Of a stretch of DNA of 64,000 nt, positions 45,849 to 54,495 are shown piece by piece (position 1 is the first letter of the stretch; each line of letters starts with the position of its first letter). The stretch spans positions 2,708,001-2,772,000 of the forward strand of contig NZ_CP046907.1 of assembly GCF_014083985.1 (NCBI RefSeq), in the 5' to 3' direction. Source of the DNA: Streptomyces sp. SCUT-3 (GTDB lineage: Bacteria; Actinomycetota; Actinomycetes; Streptomycetales; Streptomycetaceae). Made by a program: the position numbers and the translations under genes. The notes under the pieces were generated by a model, which ran no database searches, had not been told where the DNA came from, and was given only the letters and a program-made list of their open reading frames with translations.

Positions 45849-46667
45849 TCAGAAGCGGTAGAGGAGCAGTCGGCCCATGCGCCGCGCGCCCGGGACGAGG
45901 AACACCGCACGGAGCATGAAGCGGTACCGGAGGGGCAGCTTCTCGTACCCCGCCACGTCGAGGTAGGTCAGCTCGGCGACGCAGTGCAGCCGCGGGGCCA
46001 GTCGTTCCAGCTCCGACGCGTCGTCGACGCCCCAGTGGAGGGTGGCGCCCGCCCTCCGGACGGGCGTGTTGAGCTTCTGGAGACGGATGCCGAACCGGCT
46101 GAACACGTCGAAGGCCATCCGGCCGCCGCCGGGGAAGTGGTCGACCAGGTCCGGGACGAGCCGCCTGCCCTGCTCCTCCGTCAGGTACATCGTCAGTCCC
46201 TCGGCGACGACCATCGCGGGACGGTCCGCGGGGATCCCCGCGAGCCACGCCGGGTCCGCCACCGACGAGCCGATCATCTCGTAGCCCTTCCGGGGCGGGC
46301 AGAGACGTCTGCGCAGGTCGATGACGTCCGGGTGGTCGATGTCGTACCAGCGGACGCCGGAGGGGGGATCGAGGCGCTCGAAGCGGGTGTCCAGGCCGCA
46401 GCCGAGGTGGAGCACGGTGGCCTCGGGGTGGGCCGCGAGGAAGTCGGCCGTCCAGGCGTCCAGCTGCTGCGCCCGCAGCGCCACTCCCGCCGCGTCCCCC
46501 CGGCTGAGCCCTGTCCTGCGGAAGTCGTAGTCGATGCGGCGGACCATGTCGGCGGCCCGTGTGTCGCCGAGGACCGGGGCCTTCGCCCGGCTGTCCAGCG
46601 CACGGCCGTAGAGCGTGGCCAGGAGTGTCTCCTGCGCCCCGGTCAGGTTCACCTTCACGGTGCTCAT
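45849..46667 (-). CDS. LCM-family SAM-dependent methyltransferase
   Basis: This 272-residue protein has VLHLGCGLDTRFERL, the SAM-binding motif I of leucine carboxyl methyltransferase-like enzymes, and VRWYDIDHPDVIDLRR, motif II with the ribose-binding Asp. VVAEGLTMYLT is the family's third signature. In actinomycetes such enzymes often methylate polyketide or other secondary-metabolite hydroxyls or carboxyls. The P450 gene 131 bp upstream, on the same strand, may act with it, but substrate and pathway are not determinable. ATG 46667 is the start. Confidence 0.9.
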   Translation of the reverse strand: MSTVKVNLTGAQETLLATLYGRALDSRAKAPVLGDTRAADMVRRIDYDFRRTGLSRGDAAGVALRAQQLDAWTADFLAAHPEATVLHLGCGLDTRFERLDPPSGVRWYDIDHPDVIDLRRRLCPPRKGYEMIGSSVADPAWLAGIPADRPAMVVAEGLTMYLTEEQGRRLVPDLVDHFPGGGRMAFDVFSRFGIRLQKLNTPVRRAGATLHWGVDDASELERLAPRLHCVAELTYLDVAGYEKLPLRYRFMLRAVFLVPGARRMGRLLLYRF

Positions 46668-46798
46668 GATTCGACCCTAGTCCGGTTCGTATCCGTTCGC
46701 GGCTTTCATGGCGCGGTCCCGGGGGCCGGGCGGTCCCGAGAACCGCGCGGTCCCGGGCGCCGGTGCACGGCGCGGGCCCGGGACCGCCGCCCGCGGCG

Positions 46799-47995
46799 TC
46801 AGCCGGCGGGGGTGAGCAGCAGCGGCAGCCTCCGCACGCCGGTCATGTTCGGGCTGGGGACGAACTCCGGCCGGTCCTCGGGATCGGTGCGCAGGTGCGG
46901 GAAGCGGTCCAGCAGGATGTCCAGTGCGATGCGTCCCTCCAGCCGGGCCAGCGGGGCGCCGATGCAGAAGTGGATGCCGCGGCCGAAGGCGAGGTGCGGG
47001 TTGGGGTCGCGGGCGGGGTCGAAGACGTCGGGGTCGGTGAACTGCCGGGGGTCCCGGTTGGCCGCCGCGATCCACACCATGAGCATCTGGTCGGCGGGCA
47101 CCCGCTCTCCCCCGAGTTCGACCTCCCGGTCGGTGACGCGGCCGAGGACCGCGAAGGGGCTGAGGAAGCGCAGTGACTCCTCGATCGCGGCGGGCAGCGC
47201 GGAGCGGTCCGCGCGGACCCGGGCCAGCGCCTCCGGGTGCGCGTCCAGGCACAGCAGCGTGTTGCCCAGCAGCATGGTGGTGGTGATGTGCCCGGCGAGC
47301 AGGAGGATGTCCGCGAAGTTGACCACCTCCTCCGTGCTGAGCCGCTCCCCGTCGACCTCGGCCTCGACCAGCTTGGTGAGCAGGTCCTCGCGGGGCCGGA
47401 GCCGCCGTTCCTCCACGTGCGCGCGCAGGTAGTCGGTCAGGTGCCGGTTCTGCTCGAGGGAGTTCTCCACGGCACGCTGCTGCTCCTCGTCGGGCTCGGT
47501 GAGGGAGAACTGCTGGGAGGACTCCAGCATGGCGTCGACCCACTTCCTGAACAGGTGCCGGTCGGCGGCGGGCACGCCCAGGAGTTCGGCGATCACGATG
47601 ACCGGCAGCGGGTACGCGAGGTCGGTGACCAGTTCCATCCGGTCGCGTCCGTCCACGGCGTCGAGCAGTTCGCGGGTCAGGGCGGCGATGCGCGGTTCCA
47701 GGTCGGCGACGGTCCTGCGGCTGAAGGCGTGGCTGACGAGCTTGCGGAGCTTGGTGTGCTGCGGCGGGTCCAGTTGCAGCAGGTTGCCCTCGGTGAGGGA
47801 GTCCATGTCCGGGATCAGCCGGGCGGTGTGCGAGGAGAACGTGGCCGGGTCGCCGAGGACCTCGAGCGCCTCCGGGTAGCCGTACACGTTCCACATGCCG
47901 AGTCCGGGGTCGAACCGGACCGGCTGCTCCGGCTGCCGTCCGCGCAGCCAGAACTGTGCTTCGTGGACCCCCCATGTGTCGGCGGGTGCGGTCAT
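46799..47995 (-). CDS. Cytochrome P450
   Basis: This 398-residue soluble P450 starts at ATG 47995, with GGAAAGGAT upstream. The I-helix oxygen-binding segment is [12 protein letters not shown], the K-helix ExxR is ESLR, and the heme loop [15 protein letters not shown] has the Cys ligand. [17 protein letters not shown] is the C-helix heme contact. The sequence is of the CYP105/107 type, hydroxylating polyketides, terpenes or xenobiotics with ferredoxin electrons; no ferredoxin is adjacent. A TetR gene 31 bp upstream probably controls it. Confidence 0.95.
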   Translation of the reverse strand: MTAPADTWGVHEAQFWLRGRQPEQPVRFDPGLGMWNVYGYPEALEVLGDPATFSSHTARLIPDMDSLTEGNLLQLDPPQHTKLRKLVSHAFSRRTVADLEPRIAALTRELLDAVDGRDRMELVTDLAYPLPVIVIAELLGVPAADRHLFRKWVDAMLESSQQFSLTEPDEEQQRAVENSLEQNRHLTDYLRAHVEERRLRPREDLLTKLVEAEVDGERLSTEEVVNFADILLLAGHITTTMLLGNTLLCLDAHPEALARVRADRSALPAAIEESLRFLSPFAVLGRVTDREVELGGERVPADQMLMVWIAAANRDPRQFTDPDVFDPARDPNPHLAFGRGIHFCIGAPLARLEGRIALDILLDRFPHLRTDPEDRPEFVPSPNMTGVRRLPLLLTPAG

Positions 47996-48026
47996 GACCG
48001 GATCCTTTCCTTCGGGAGGCCCGGGG

Positions 48027-48773
48027 TCAGCCGGCCTCCTGCGTCTGTGCAGGACCGTGCTGGGTGTGCTGGGTGTGCCTGACGTGCCGGGTGTTCGAGT
48101 AGATCCATTCGCGGTGGCTCGTGGTGAGCTCCTCGAACATCGCGACGAGTTCGGCCGCGGCTGCGGCCACCGCCGCCGGTTCGGGTTCACCGGCGGGTTC
48201 GAAGGCGCAGCGGACGGTGCGCGCGAGGATGTCGGCCTTGGCCTCCCGGTCGAGGCCGGCGGTGTCGGCGCCGAGGTTGTCGACCAGGTAGAAGCCGGAC
48301 ACCGTGGCCTGCAGGGCGTAGGCGAGGCCGGGGTCGTCGGTGCGGAGGAGGCCGTACCGGCGCATCGTGTCGAAGTAGCGGTCCGCCGCCAGTGCCCGGC
48401 TCTCCCGCAGAGTGCCGGTCTTGATCCTGCCGAGCAGGCCGGTGGTGTCGGTGACGAGCACAGCCGTCAGCGGGCTGCGGAAAGTGGCCAGGTAGGAGGA
48501 GCGCATGAAGCGGTGGGGGAGCACTTCGAAGGGGTTCTCGCGCACCTGCTCCAGCAGTTCCCCCGTGACGCCGACCGAATCGCGCAGCACCACGGCCTCG
48601 AGGAGTTGCTCCTTGGTGCGCCAGTGCAGGTAGACCGTGCCCTTGCCGACCCCGGCGCGGTCCGCGATGTCCTCGACGGTCACCTTCCGGGCGCCCAGGC
48701 GCAGGAGGAGTTCACCCGCCGCGTCGAGTATCCGGTCGGCACGTTCGTCGGCGCGGTTCGGGGCTTCGGGCAC
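48027..48773 (-). CDS. TetR-family repressor
   Basis: This 248-residue regulator starts at GTG 48773, with GGAG 9 nt upstream. The N-terminal helix-turn-helix is [21 protein letters not shown]. The C-terminal half is helical with a likely ligand pocket, and the tail is His/Gln-rich ([16 protein letters not shown]). It precedes the P450 gene in one operon and has a perfect inverted repeat 42 bp before its start. It is probably an autorepressor released by a substrate-like compound that also induces the P450. Confidence 0.92.
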   Translation of the reverse strand: MPEAPNRADERADRILDAAGELLLRLGARKVTVEDIADRAGVGKGTVYLHWRTKEQLLEAVVLRDSVGVTGELLEQVRENPFEVLPHRFMRSSYLATFRSPLTAVLVTDTTGLLGRIKTGTLRESRALAADRYFDTMRRYGLLRTDDPGLAYALQATVSGFYLVDNLGADTAGLDREAKADILARTVRCAFEPAGEPEPAAVAAAAAELVAMFEELTTSHREWIYSNTRHVRHTQHTQHGPAQTQEAG

Positions 48774-48814
48774 CGCACACCACTCCTCGGTCGGCAGGGC
48801 GATCGCGTGACCGC

Positions 48815-48839
48815 GTGACCGGATTGCTCATCCGGTCAC
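48815..48839. promoter_or_regulatory. Predicted TetR operator
   Basis: GTGACCGGAT (48815-48824) and ATCCGGTCAC (48830-48839) are perfect inverted arms around a 5-bp spacer, TGCTC. The site is 42 bp upstream of the TetR start. A further GTGACC half-site is at 48807-48812. Size and placement match TetR autoregulation. Confidence 0.75.
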
Positions 48840-48928
48840 GGAGTCGTTCCGACCGTAGCCCTCACCGCGGGCACCGGCAAGACGGCGTGCGGCGGCCCGT
48901 CCGCGTGCGCCGGCGCACGCGCCCCGGC

Positions 48929-49183
48929 TCACGCCCGGGCGGCCGTTGCGCCGCGCCGCCCCAGGGAGCGGACGAGCAGGCCGATCAGGGTCGCGTTGAC
49001 CACGGCGGAGGCCGCGACCACGAGGTAGGAGGCGGGGGCAGACTCCCGGGGCAGCAGCGTGAGGACGAGGCTCGTCGGGGCGGTCGCCAGTATCAGGAGG
49101 ACGCCCGCGAAGGAGGCGTCCGCGTGGGCGGGGGGTTTCCGCGGTTCGGGAGTTTCCGCGGTTCGGGGGTTTCCGCGGTTCAA
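48929..49183 (-). CDS. SCO4225-like membrane protein, probably shortened
   Basis: The last 60 residues resemble the C-terminal part of SCO4225-family membrane proteins: ADASFAGVLLILATAPTSLVL and YLVVAASAVVNATLIGLLVRSL are two membrane helices. The usual first helix is missing; in its place is a short RNPRTAETPEPRKPP segment encoded by a 17-bp tandem repeat. No ATG or GTG is suitable. TTG 49183 with GGAGGGG about 12 nt upstream is my best guess. It is either a degraded gene or a divergent small membrane protein. Confidence 0.5.
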   Translation of the reverse strand: MNRGNPRTAETPEPRKPPAHADASFAGVLLILATAPTSLVLTLLPRESAPASYLVVAASAVVNATLIGLLVRSLGRRGATAARA

Positions 49184-49184
49184 G
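49136..49184. repeat. 17-bp tandem repeat
   Basis: TTTCCGCGGTTCGGG begins at 49136 and 49153, and a variant ending CAAG begins at 49170, so the period is 17 bp. It codes the N-terminus of the SCO4225-like frame and lies between two divergent genes. Confidence 0.85.
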
Positions 49185-49219
49185 GGGCCCGGTGGCCCCT
49201 CCGGGACGACACTGGGGGC

Positions 49220-49489
49220 ATGTGCCGCAGCATCAGGACTCTCAGAGCGCCCGTGACGCCCGAGGTGGGCGACGAGGACATCAGGGCCGCCGCGTTGCAG
49301 TACGTCCGCAAGGTGTCGGGCTTCCGCGCGCCGGCCGCCCACAACCGCCTCGTGTTCGAGCAGGCCGTCGAAGCGGTGGCGGAGGCGACCAGGCAGCTCC
49401 TGGGCGGCCTGGAGGTCCGCGGGGGCGGGGCGCCGCGCCGGGGGACCACGGTGCCCCGGGCGGGCGGCGCGGAACCTGGCCGGCACTGA
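49220..49489 (+). CDS. DUF2277-family protein
   Basis: This 89-residue protein starts at ATG 49220 with MCRSIRTLRAPVTPEVGDED. The block AALQYVRKVSGFRAP, followed by AHNRLVFEQAVEAVAEAT, is the DUF2277 signature found across actinobacteria and proteobacteria. The C-terminal 20 residues are low complexity. Function is unknown. Confidence 0.85.
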   Translation: MCRSIRTLRAPVTPEVGDEDIRAAALQYVRKVSGFRAPAAHNRLVFEQAVEAVAEATRQLLGGLEVRGGGAPRRGTTVPRAGGAEPGRH

Positions 49490-49565
49490 CCGGACCGGCG
49501 CTGACCGGGCCGGCGCTGACCGGGCCGGCTCTTCCGGCCCGGTCCGAAGCCGCTCCTCCCCGGGC

Positions 49566-49964
49566 TCAGCCCTGGAAGAACGCCGAGGACGACGGTGCCG
49601 ACGGCTCGGCCGGGGCCTGCGGGGCGGCGGGCTGGGGCACGGTCGGCAGGACCTGCTCCGCGGGCGCCTCCGGCAGGACGGGGAAGGCGTCCGCGCCCAG
49701 GAAGGACTCGGGCTCGGGCGCGGCGGGGGCGGGCGCGGGGTTGCAGGTGAAACCGAGCTTCCTCATCGCGCGGGTGACCTCGGCGGCGCTGAAGTCGCGC
49801 CGGTCCTGCCGGGTGACCACTGCCCCCACCTGCTTGACGGGGTAGGTCCGCCGGCCGATGCGGACGGACTCGCCCGTGACGGGCTCGGGCTTGACCCCGC
49901 TCATCGCCTGCTGCACCTCGCTCGCAGTCAGGTCGAAGGAGTAACCGGCGATGACGCAGCGCAT
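49566..49964 (-). CDS. SCO5918-family protein
   Basis: This 132-residue protein starts at ATG 49964 with MRCVIAGYSFDLTASEV. Two similar helical blocks (FDLTASEVQQAMSGV and FSAAEVTRAMRKLGF) flank a strand pair GESVRIGRRTYPVKQVGAVVTRQDRRD. The tail is Ala/Pro/Glu-rich. It is the conserved neighbour of cold-shock and DEAD-box genes in Streptomyces, suggesting a role in RNA or the cold response, but no biochemical function is known. Confidence 0.85.
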   Translation of the reverse strand: MRCVIAGYSFDLTASEVQQAMSGVKPEPVTGESVRIGRRTYPVKQVGAVVTRQDRRDFSAAEVTRAMRKLGFTCNPAPAPAAPEPESFLGADAFPVLPEAPAEQVLPTVPQPAAPQAPAEPSAPSSSAFFQG

Positions 49965-50262
49965 AGGACCTCAGCAGGGAAGAGGGGCGGGAGGGTTACA
50001 TCCAGCGTCGCACACGCCGACCCGCACCGAAAGCGCACGCTTCCGCGGAAAATTCTCCGCACCGCAATCCCCCCGCTCCGGCGGCGGGTGTGCTACGTTG
50101 GTTCCAGTTGCAGTTTTGGTACCCATGAACTCTGTGTGCGCCTGACGGGATGTAACCGACAGGCGCATTTTTGTTTTTCCGGATCTCCGGATGGGGTCAT
50201 TGCGGCGACGGAGGGTCCGTGCATCGCGGATTCTCAGCACTGCCCCACAGAAGGAGAAAATT
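49965..50262 (+). promoter_or_regulatory. Long cold-shock leader with U-tract hairpin
   Basis: The 298 bp before the csp gene are AT-richer than the surroundings. TGCGCCTG (50137-50144) pairs with CAGGCGCA (50160-50167), followed directly by TTTTTTGTTTTT. This is a classical intrinsic-terminator shape, rare in Streptomyces and placed about 90 bp before the csp start. A possible extended -10, TGCTACGTT, lies just after 50090. CCGGATCTCCGG (about 50178-50189) is a second palindrome. I infer attenuation or a temperature-sensitive RNA switch. Confidence 0.6.
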
Positions 50263-50466
50263 ATGGCCACCGGTACCGTGAAGTGGTTCAACTCGGAAAA
50301 GGGCTTCGGCTTCATCGAGCAGGACGGCGGCGGCGCCGACGTCTTCGCCCACTACTCCAACATCGCCACCCAGGGCTTCCGTGAGCTCCAGGAGGGCCAG
50401 AAGGTGTCGTTCGACGTCACGCAGGGCCAGAAGGGCCCGCAGGCCGAGAACATCGTCCCGGCCTGA
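50263..50466 (+). CDS. Cold-shock protein (CspA family)
   Basis: This 67-residue single-stranded RNA/DNA chaperone starts at ATG 50263 after [18 protein letters not shown] (RNP1) and DVFAHYSNI (RNP2) are intact. It has the usual OB-fold length. It probably melts mRNA structure after temperature shift, next to a DEAD-box helicase gene. A strong hairpin follows the stop. Confidence 0.97.
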   Translation: MATGTVKWFNSEKGFGFIEQDGGGADVFAHYSNIATQGFRELQEGQKVSFDVTQGQKGPQAENIVPA

Positions 50467-50495
50467 CCCGCCCGGACACACCACGCAGCACACAG

Positions 50496-50529
50496 CCGGG
50501 GCCCGCACCTTCAGGGGTGCGGGCCCCGG
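50496..50529 (+). terminator. Strong stem-loop after the csp gene
   Basis: CCGGGGCCCGCACC (50496-50509) pairs perfectly with GGTGCGGGCCCCGG (50516-50529) around a 6-nt loop. It is 30 bp after the csp stop codon. Confidence 0.85.
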
Positions 50530-50827
50530 TCCGTGCTCGCGTCCCGTACGCACCCGCGCTTGATCCGCGGGTGCCGGCACGCCCTCTCCGCGGGGCCTGC
50601 CACGCGCCACCGCCCGCCCCTGCCGCATCCGGCCGGGCCGGGGCGGCCGCCCCGCCGGATTACGCCGCACGACTGATCGTGCCGTCATTCCGATTTCTGC
50701 TGTTCACCGGTTCGTTCCTGCGATTCCACACCCGTACGGGTGATTCGAATCCATTCCCCGGCGCGATCCGTACGAGGTCCGGAGCAGCAAGCTCCGGCAC
50801 CCGAGAGTTCCGAGGAAGGCGTTTCGC
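50530..50827 (+). promoter_or_regulatory. DEAD-box helicase leader
   Basis: There is no gene in this 298-bp stretch. It contains an AT-richer segment (50680-50760), a hairpin CCGGAGC/GCTCCGG (50779-50785 and 50791-50797) and a ribosome site GAGGAAGG 8 nt before the ATG. A long structured leader suits cold induction, but I cannot locate the promoter exactly. Confidence 0.5.
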
Positions 50828-52288
50828 ATGAATCCCCGTACCCGTTCCGCACCCGGTCGTTCCTTCCGCCCCCGCACCCAGGGCGGCGCCCCGGGCCGCG
50901 GTGCCGGCCGCACCCCGGGCCGCGGCCGCGCGGCGGCGGCCCCGCCGGCCGACTTCGCGCTTCCGGTCAGCACCACCCCCTCCCTGCCCCCGGTCGCGTC
51001 CTTCGACGAGCTGGACATGCCGAGGCCCCTGCTGTCGGCACTCGCCCAGCAGGGCATGACCATGCCGTTCCCGATCCAGGCCGCGACGCTGCCGAACTCG
51101 CTGGTCGGCCGGGACGTCCTGGGCCGCGGGCGCACCGGCTCGGGCAAGACCCTCGCCTTCGGCCTCGCCCTGCTGGCCCGCACCGCCGGGCAGCGAGCCG
51201 AGCCGCGCAGGCCCCTCGCCCTGGTCCTCGTGCCCACCCGCGAGCTGGCCCAGCAGGTCACCGACGCCCTCGCCCCCTACGCCCGCCCGCTGCACCTGCG
51301 GACGGCCACGGTGGTCGGCGGCATGTCGATCGGCCGCCAGGCGTCCGCGCTCCGCGGCGGCGCCGAGGTGGTCGTCGCCACGCCCGGACGGCTCAAGGAC
51401 CTGATCGAGCGCGGCGACTGCCGGCTCGACGACGTGCGGATCACCGTGCTGGACGAGGCCGACCAGATGGCCGACATGGGCTTCCTGCCGCAGGTCACCG
51501 CCCTGCTGGAGCAGGTGCGCCCCGACGGCCAGCGGATGCTGTTCTCGGCGACGCTGGACCGCAACGTCGACCGGTTGGTGCGCAGGTTCCTGACCGACCC
51601 GGTCGTGCACTCCGTCGACCCCTCCGCCGGAGCGGTCACCACGATGGAGCACCACGTCCTGCACGTCGCGAGCACCGACAAGCACGCGGCCGTGACCCGC
51701 ATCGCCGCCCGCGACGGCCGCGTGATCATGTTCCTGGACACCAAGCACGCCGTCGACCGCCTGACCCGGGACCTGCTGGCCAGCGGCGTGCGGGCCGCAG
51801 CGCTGCACGGGGGCAAGTCCCAGCCCCAGCGGAACCGCACCCTGGACCAGTTCAAGACCGGCCACGTCACGGCGCTGGTGGCCACCAACGTGGCGGCCCG
51901 GGGCATCCACGTCGACAACCTCGACCTGGTCGTCAACGTCGACCCGCCCACCGACCACAAGGACTACCTGCACCGCAGCGGCCGTACCGCGCGGGCCGGC
52001 GAGTCCGGCAGCGTCGTCACCCTCGTCCTGCCCGGCCAGCAGCGCGGGTTCAGCCGCCTGATGGCCGACGCCGCCATCACCCCGAACACCGCCCGGGTGC
52101 ACTCCGCCGACGCCGAGCTCGCCCGCATCACCGGGGCGCAGGAGCCCTCCGGCGTCCCCGTCGTCATCAGCGTGCCGGCCCCCGCGCAGCCGGCCCGACG
52201 CGGCGGCTCCGGCGGCTCCGGCAGCCGCGGGCGCCGCTCCCGCCCCGCGCAGTCGCGCCGCACGTCCCGGCCGAACCGCCCGGCGTAA
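50828..52288 (+). CDS. DEAD-box RNA helicase
   Basis: This 486-residue helicase starts at ATG 50828. All motifs are present: Q (FPIQAATLPNSL), I (GRTGSGKT), Ia (PTRELA), Ib (TPGR), II (DEAD), III (SAT), V (ATNVAARGIHV) and VI (HRSGRTARAG). A basic Arg/Gly N-terminal tail and an RGG/Arg-rich C-terminal tail probably bind RNA. It should unwind structured RNA in the cold, with the adjacent Csp. Confidence 0.96.
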   Translation: MNPRTRSAPGRSFRPRTQGGAPGRGAGRTPGRGRAAAAPPADFALPVSTTPSLPPVASFDELDMPRPLLSALAQQGMTMPFPIQAATLPNSLVGRDVLGRGRTGSGKTLAFGLALLARTAGQRAEPRRPLALVLVPTRELAQQVTDALAPYARPLHLRTATVVGGMSIGRQASALRGGAEVVVATPGRLKDLIERGDCRLDDVRITVLDEADQMADMGFLPQVTALLEQVRPDGQRMLFSATLDRNVDRLVRRFLTDPVVHSVDPSAGAVTTMEHHVLHVASTDKHAAVTRIAARDGRVIMFLDTKHAVDRLTRDLLASGVRAAALHGGKSQPQRNRTLDQFKTGHVTALVATNVAARGIHVDNLDLVVNVDPPTDHKDYLHRSGRTARAGESGSVVTLVLPGQQRGFSRLMADAAITPNTARVHSADAELARITGAQEPSGVPVVISVPAPAQPARRGGSGGSGSRGRRSRPAQSRRTSRPNRPA

Positions 52289-52321
52289 GGAGGGGCCCCG
52301 CGCGGCGGGGCGCCAGGCACA

Positions 52322-52352
52322 GGGGTCCGCCCGGTTCGTCCGGGCGGACCCC
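52322..52352 (+). terminator. Strong stem-loop after the DEAD-box gene
   Basis: GGGGTCCGCCCGG (52322-52334) pairs with CCGGGCGGACCCC (52340-52352) around TTCGT. It lies 33 bp after the stop. Confidence 0.85.
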
Positions 52353-52587
52353 TTCGCCTTTCCACAGGCTGTGGAAAGCCTTCCCGGGCGGGGCTCGACG
52401 TCCTGGGCGGCGGCTGCGGTCCGGCGCCCGCCGTCCGGGGCCGGTGCCCGGTCGCGTGGCGGCGGTGTGTCGTGCAGGGTTGCGGTGCGCGAGGCATGCA
52501 CCCCGGGCCGGGAGGCCGGTGCCGCAGGAGGCCGGCGCGCACGGGGAGACCGGCCCCGCGGGTGCGACCGGAGGGCGAGGCAGGACC

Positions 52588-54285
52588 GTGGAACGGCGGA
52601 ACGGAGCGCGGGGGCGCGGGGAAGCGGCCCGGGAAGCAGTGCCCCCGGCCGTCAGGACCCTGTTCGTCCTGCTCGCCGTCGAGAGCCTCGTGACGAACTA
52701 CGCCTCGACCGCCATGAACGTGGCGCTGTCGGCCCTGATCGGGGACCTGGACACCTCACTGACCGGCGTCCAGTCGGCGATCGCGCTGTACGCACTGGTG
52801 GTCGCCGCTTTCCTGATCACCGGGAGCAAGCTCGGCGCGCGCCACGGGAACCGGCGGGTCTTCCTCCTCGGCTGCGGGTTCTTCGCCCTGGGCGCGCTGG
52901 TCACCGCCTTCGGCCCGACCCTGCCGTTCATGCTGGTCGGCTGGTCACTCCTCCAGGGGATCGGCGTGGCGCTGATCCTCCCGGCGACGGTGTCGATGCT
53001 CACCGCGGCCTTCACCGGGGCGGCCCGTACCCGGGCCCTGTCCGCGTTGGGCACGGTCGCCGGGATCGGGGCGACGGCCGGGCCCGTCGTGGGCGGCCTG
53101 GTCACCAGGTACCCGGGCTGGCGGGCGTCGTTCCTGATGGAGGCCGCGGCCACGCTGGTCGTGGTGCTGCTCGTACGGCGCACGGCCGGCCCCGAGCGGC
53201 CCCCCGCACGCGCCGAAGAGCCGTTCGACGTACCCGGTGCGGTGCTGGCCGCCGCCGGGTTCGGGCTGCTCGTCGTGGCGACCCTGCTGGCCGGGCGGTA
53301 CGGCCTGCTCGTGGCCCGGCAGGACTTCGAGGTCTTCGGCCGCACGCTGCTGCACCGCGGCGGGCTGTCGCCCGTGGTCGTGCTCGCGGCCGTCGGGCCG
53401 GCGGTCCTGGTCGCGTTCGCCGCGCGGGAGCGCCGCCTCGTCCGCAGCGGCGGGGATCCGCTGGTGCGGGTGTCGGTGCTGCGCAACCGCACGGTCCGGG
53501 CGGGGACGCTGTCCCAGGTCATGCAGTTCCTGGTGCCCACCGGCGCCCTCTTCCTGGTGCCGGTCTTCCTGCAGACGACTTTCGGGCTCGACGCGCTGAG
53601 CAGCGGGGTCGTAATGATCCCTGTGGCGCTGGGGCTGACGGTGGCGGCGTCGACGGCGGCCCGGCTGATCGGACGCGGCCGGATGTCCCACCGCAGCGCC
53701 CAGATGGGGGCGTTCGTCTTCATGGGCGCCGGCTGCATCGCGATCGCCGCCCTGTTCGATCCGCACGAGCGGCAGATCGGGGCCGTGGGACTGGCGCTCG
53801 CGCCGGGTCTTCTCCTCATCGGGATCGGCCGGGGCCTGGCCACGACGGTGACCGACCTCATCCAGTCCGCCCCTCCGCCGGAGGAGGTCAGCGACGTGAC
53901 GGGGCTCTCCCGCACCGCCGGCTACCTCGGGGGCTCCTTCGGGACCGCGCTCGTCGGCGCCCTCATGACCACGGCGCTCCTCCTGGCGTTCGAGGCCGGG
54001 ACGGACGGCAGCAGCGTCCTGTCCCCCGGGCAGAAACAGCTGGTCGACCGGACGATCGAGCAGCAGGTGCAGGTCACTGCGGCGTCCGACGAGGCCGTCC
54101 GCGCGAAGCTGGCCTCCCGGGGCGTCACGGGCGCGGCGGCCGACGAGATCGTGCGCATCAACGCCCGGGCCAGGGGGCGGGCGCTGGCCGTCGCGGCCAC
54201 CGGCATGGCCGTCATGGCCCTCGCCGGATTCCTGGTGGCGCGGCGGCTTCCCCGCGAGCGTTCCCCCGGCCCGCCCGCGGACTGA
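52588..54285 (+). CDS. DHA2-type MFS drug exporter
   Basis: This 565-residue membrane protein starts at GTG 52588 (VERRNGARGRG). It has about 14 helices, including NYASTAMNVALSALIGDLDTS, the motif A loop GSKLGARHGNRRVF and, in helix five, TVAGIGATAGPVVGG (motif C, an exporter signature). An extracellular segment near the C-terminus (AFEAGTDGSSVLSPGQKQLV) is typical of the 14-helix group. It probably pumps out a drug or antibiotic. No regulator is directly attached. Confidence 0.92.
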   Translation: MERRNGARGRGEAAREAVPPAVRTLFVLLAVESLVTNYASTAMNVALSALIGDLDTSLTGVQSAIALYALVVAAFLITGSKLGARHGNRRVFLLGCGFFALGALVTAFGPTLPFMLVGWSLLQGIGVALILPATVSMLTAAFTGAARTRALSALGTVAGIGATAGPVVGGLVTRYPGWRASFLMEAAATLVVVLLVRRTAGPERPPARAEEPFDVPGAVLAAAGFGLLVVATLLAGRYGLLVARQDFEVFGRTLLHRGGLSPVVVLAAVGPAVLVAFAARERRLVRSGGDPLVRVSVLRNRTVRAGTLSQVMQFLVPTGALFLVPVFLQTTFGLDALSSGVVMIPVALGLTVAASTAARLIGRGRMSHRSAQMGAFVFMGAGCIAIAALFDPHERQIGAVGLALAPGLLLIGIGRGLATTVTDLIQSAPPPEEVSDVTGLSRTAGYLGGSFGTALVGALMTTALLLAFEAGTDGSSVLSPGQKQLVDRTIEQQVQVTAASDEAVRAKLASRGVTGAAADEIVRINARARGRALAVAATGMAVMALAGFLVARRLPRERSPGPPAD

Positions 54286-54495
54286 CCCTCACGCGGCCCG
54301 CGGCCCGCGGCCCGGGACCCGCGGTCTCGGCGGCGATTGGGGTGACCTTCGTCTGCGGTGCGGCGGCAGCGAACGGACCGTACGGGTGGAACACCACCGG
54401 CTATTACCCTGTGCGTTCGGACAATTACTCAAGGGTGCTGCGCCGGTCGGGAGGAACGGCCCGGCAAGTGCACTGCGAACGGGGGACGTCAGCCC

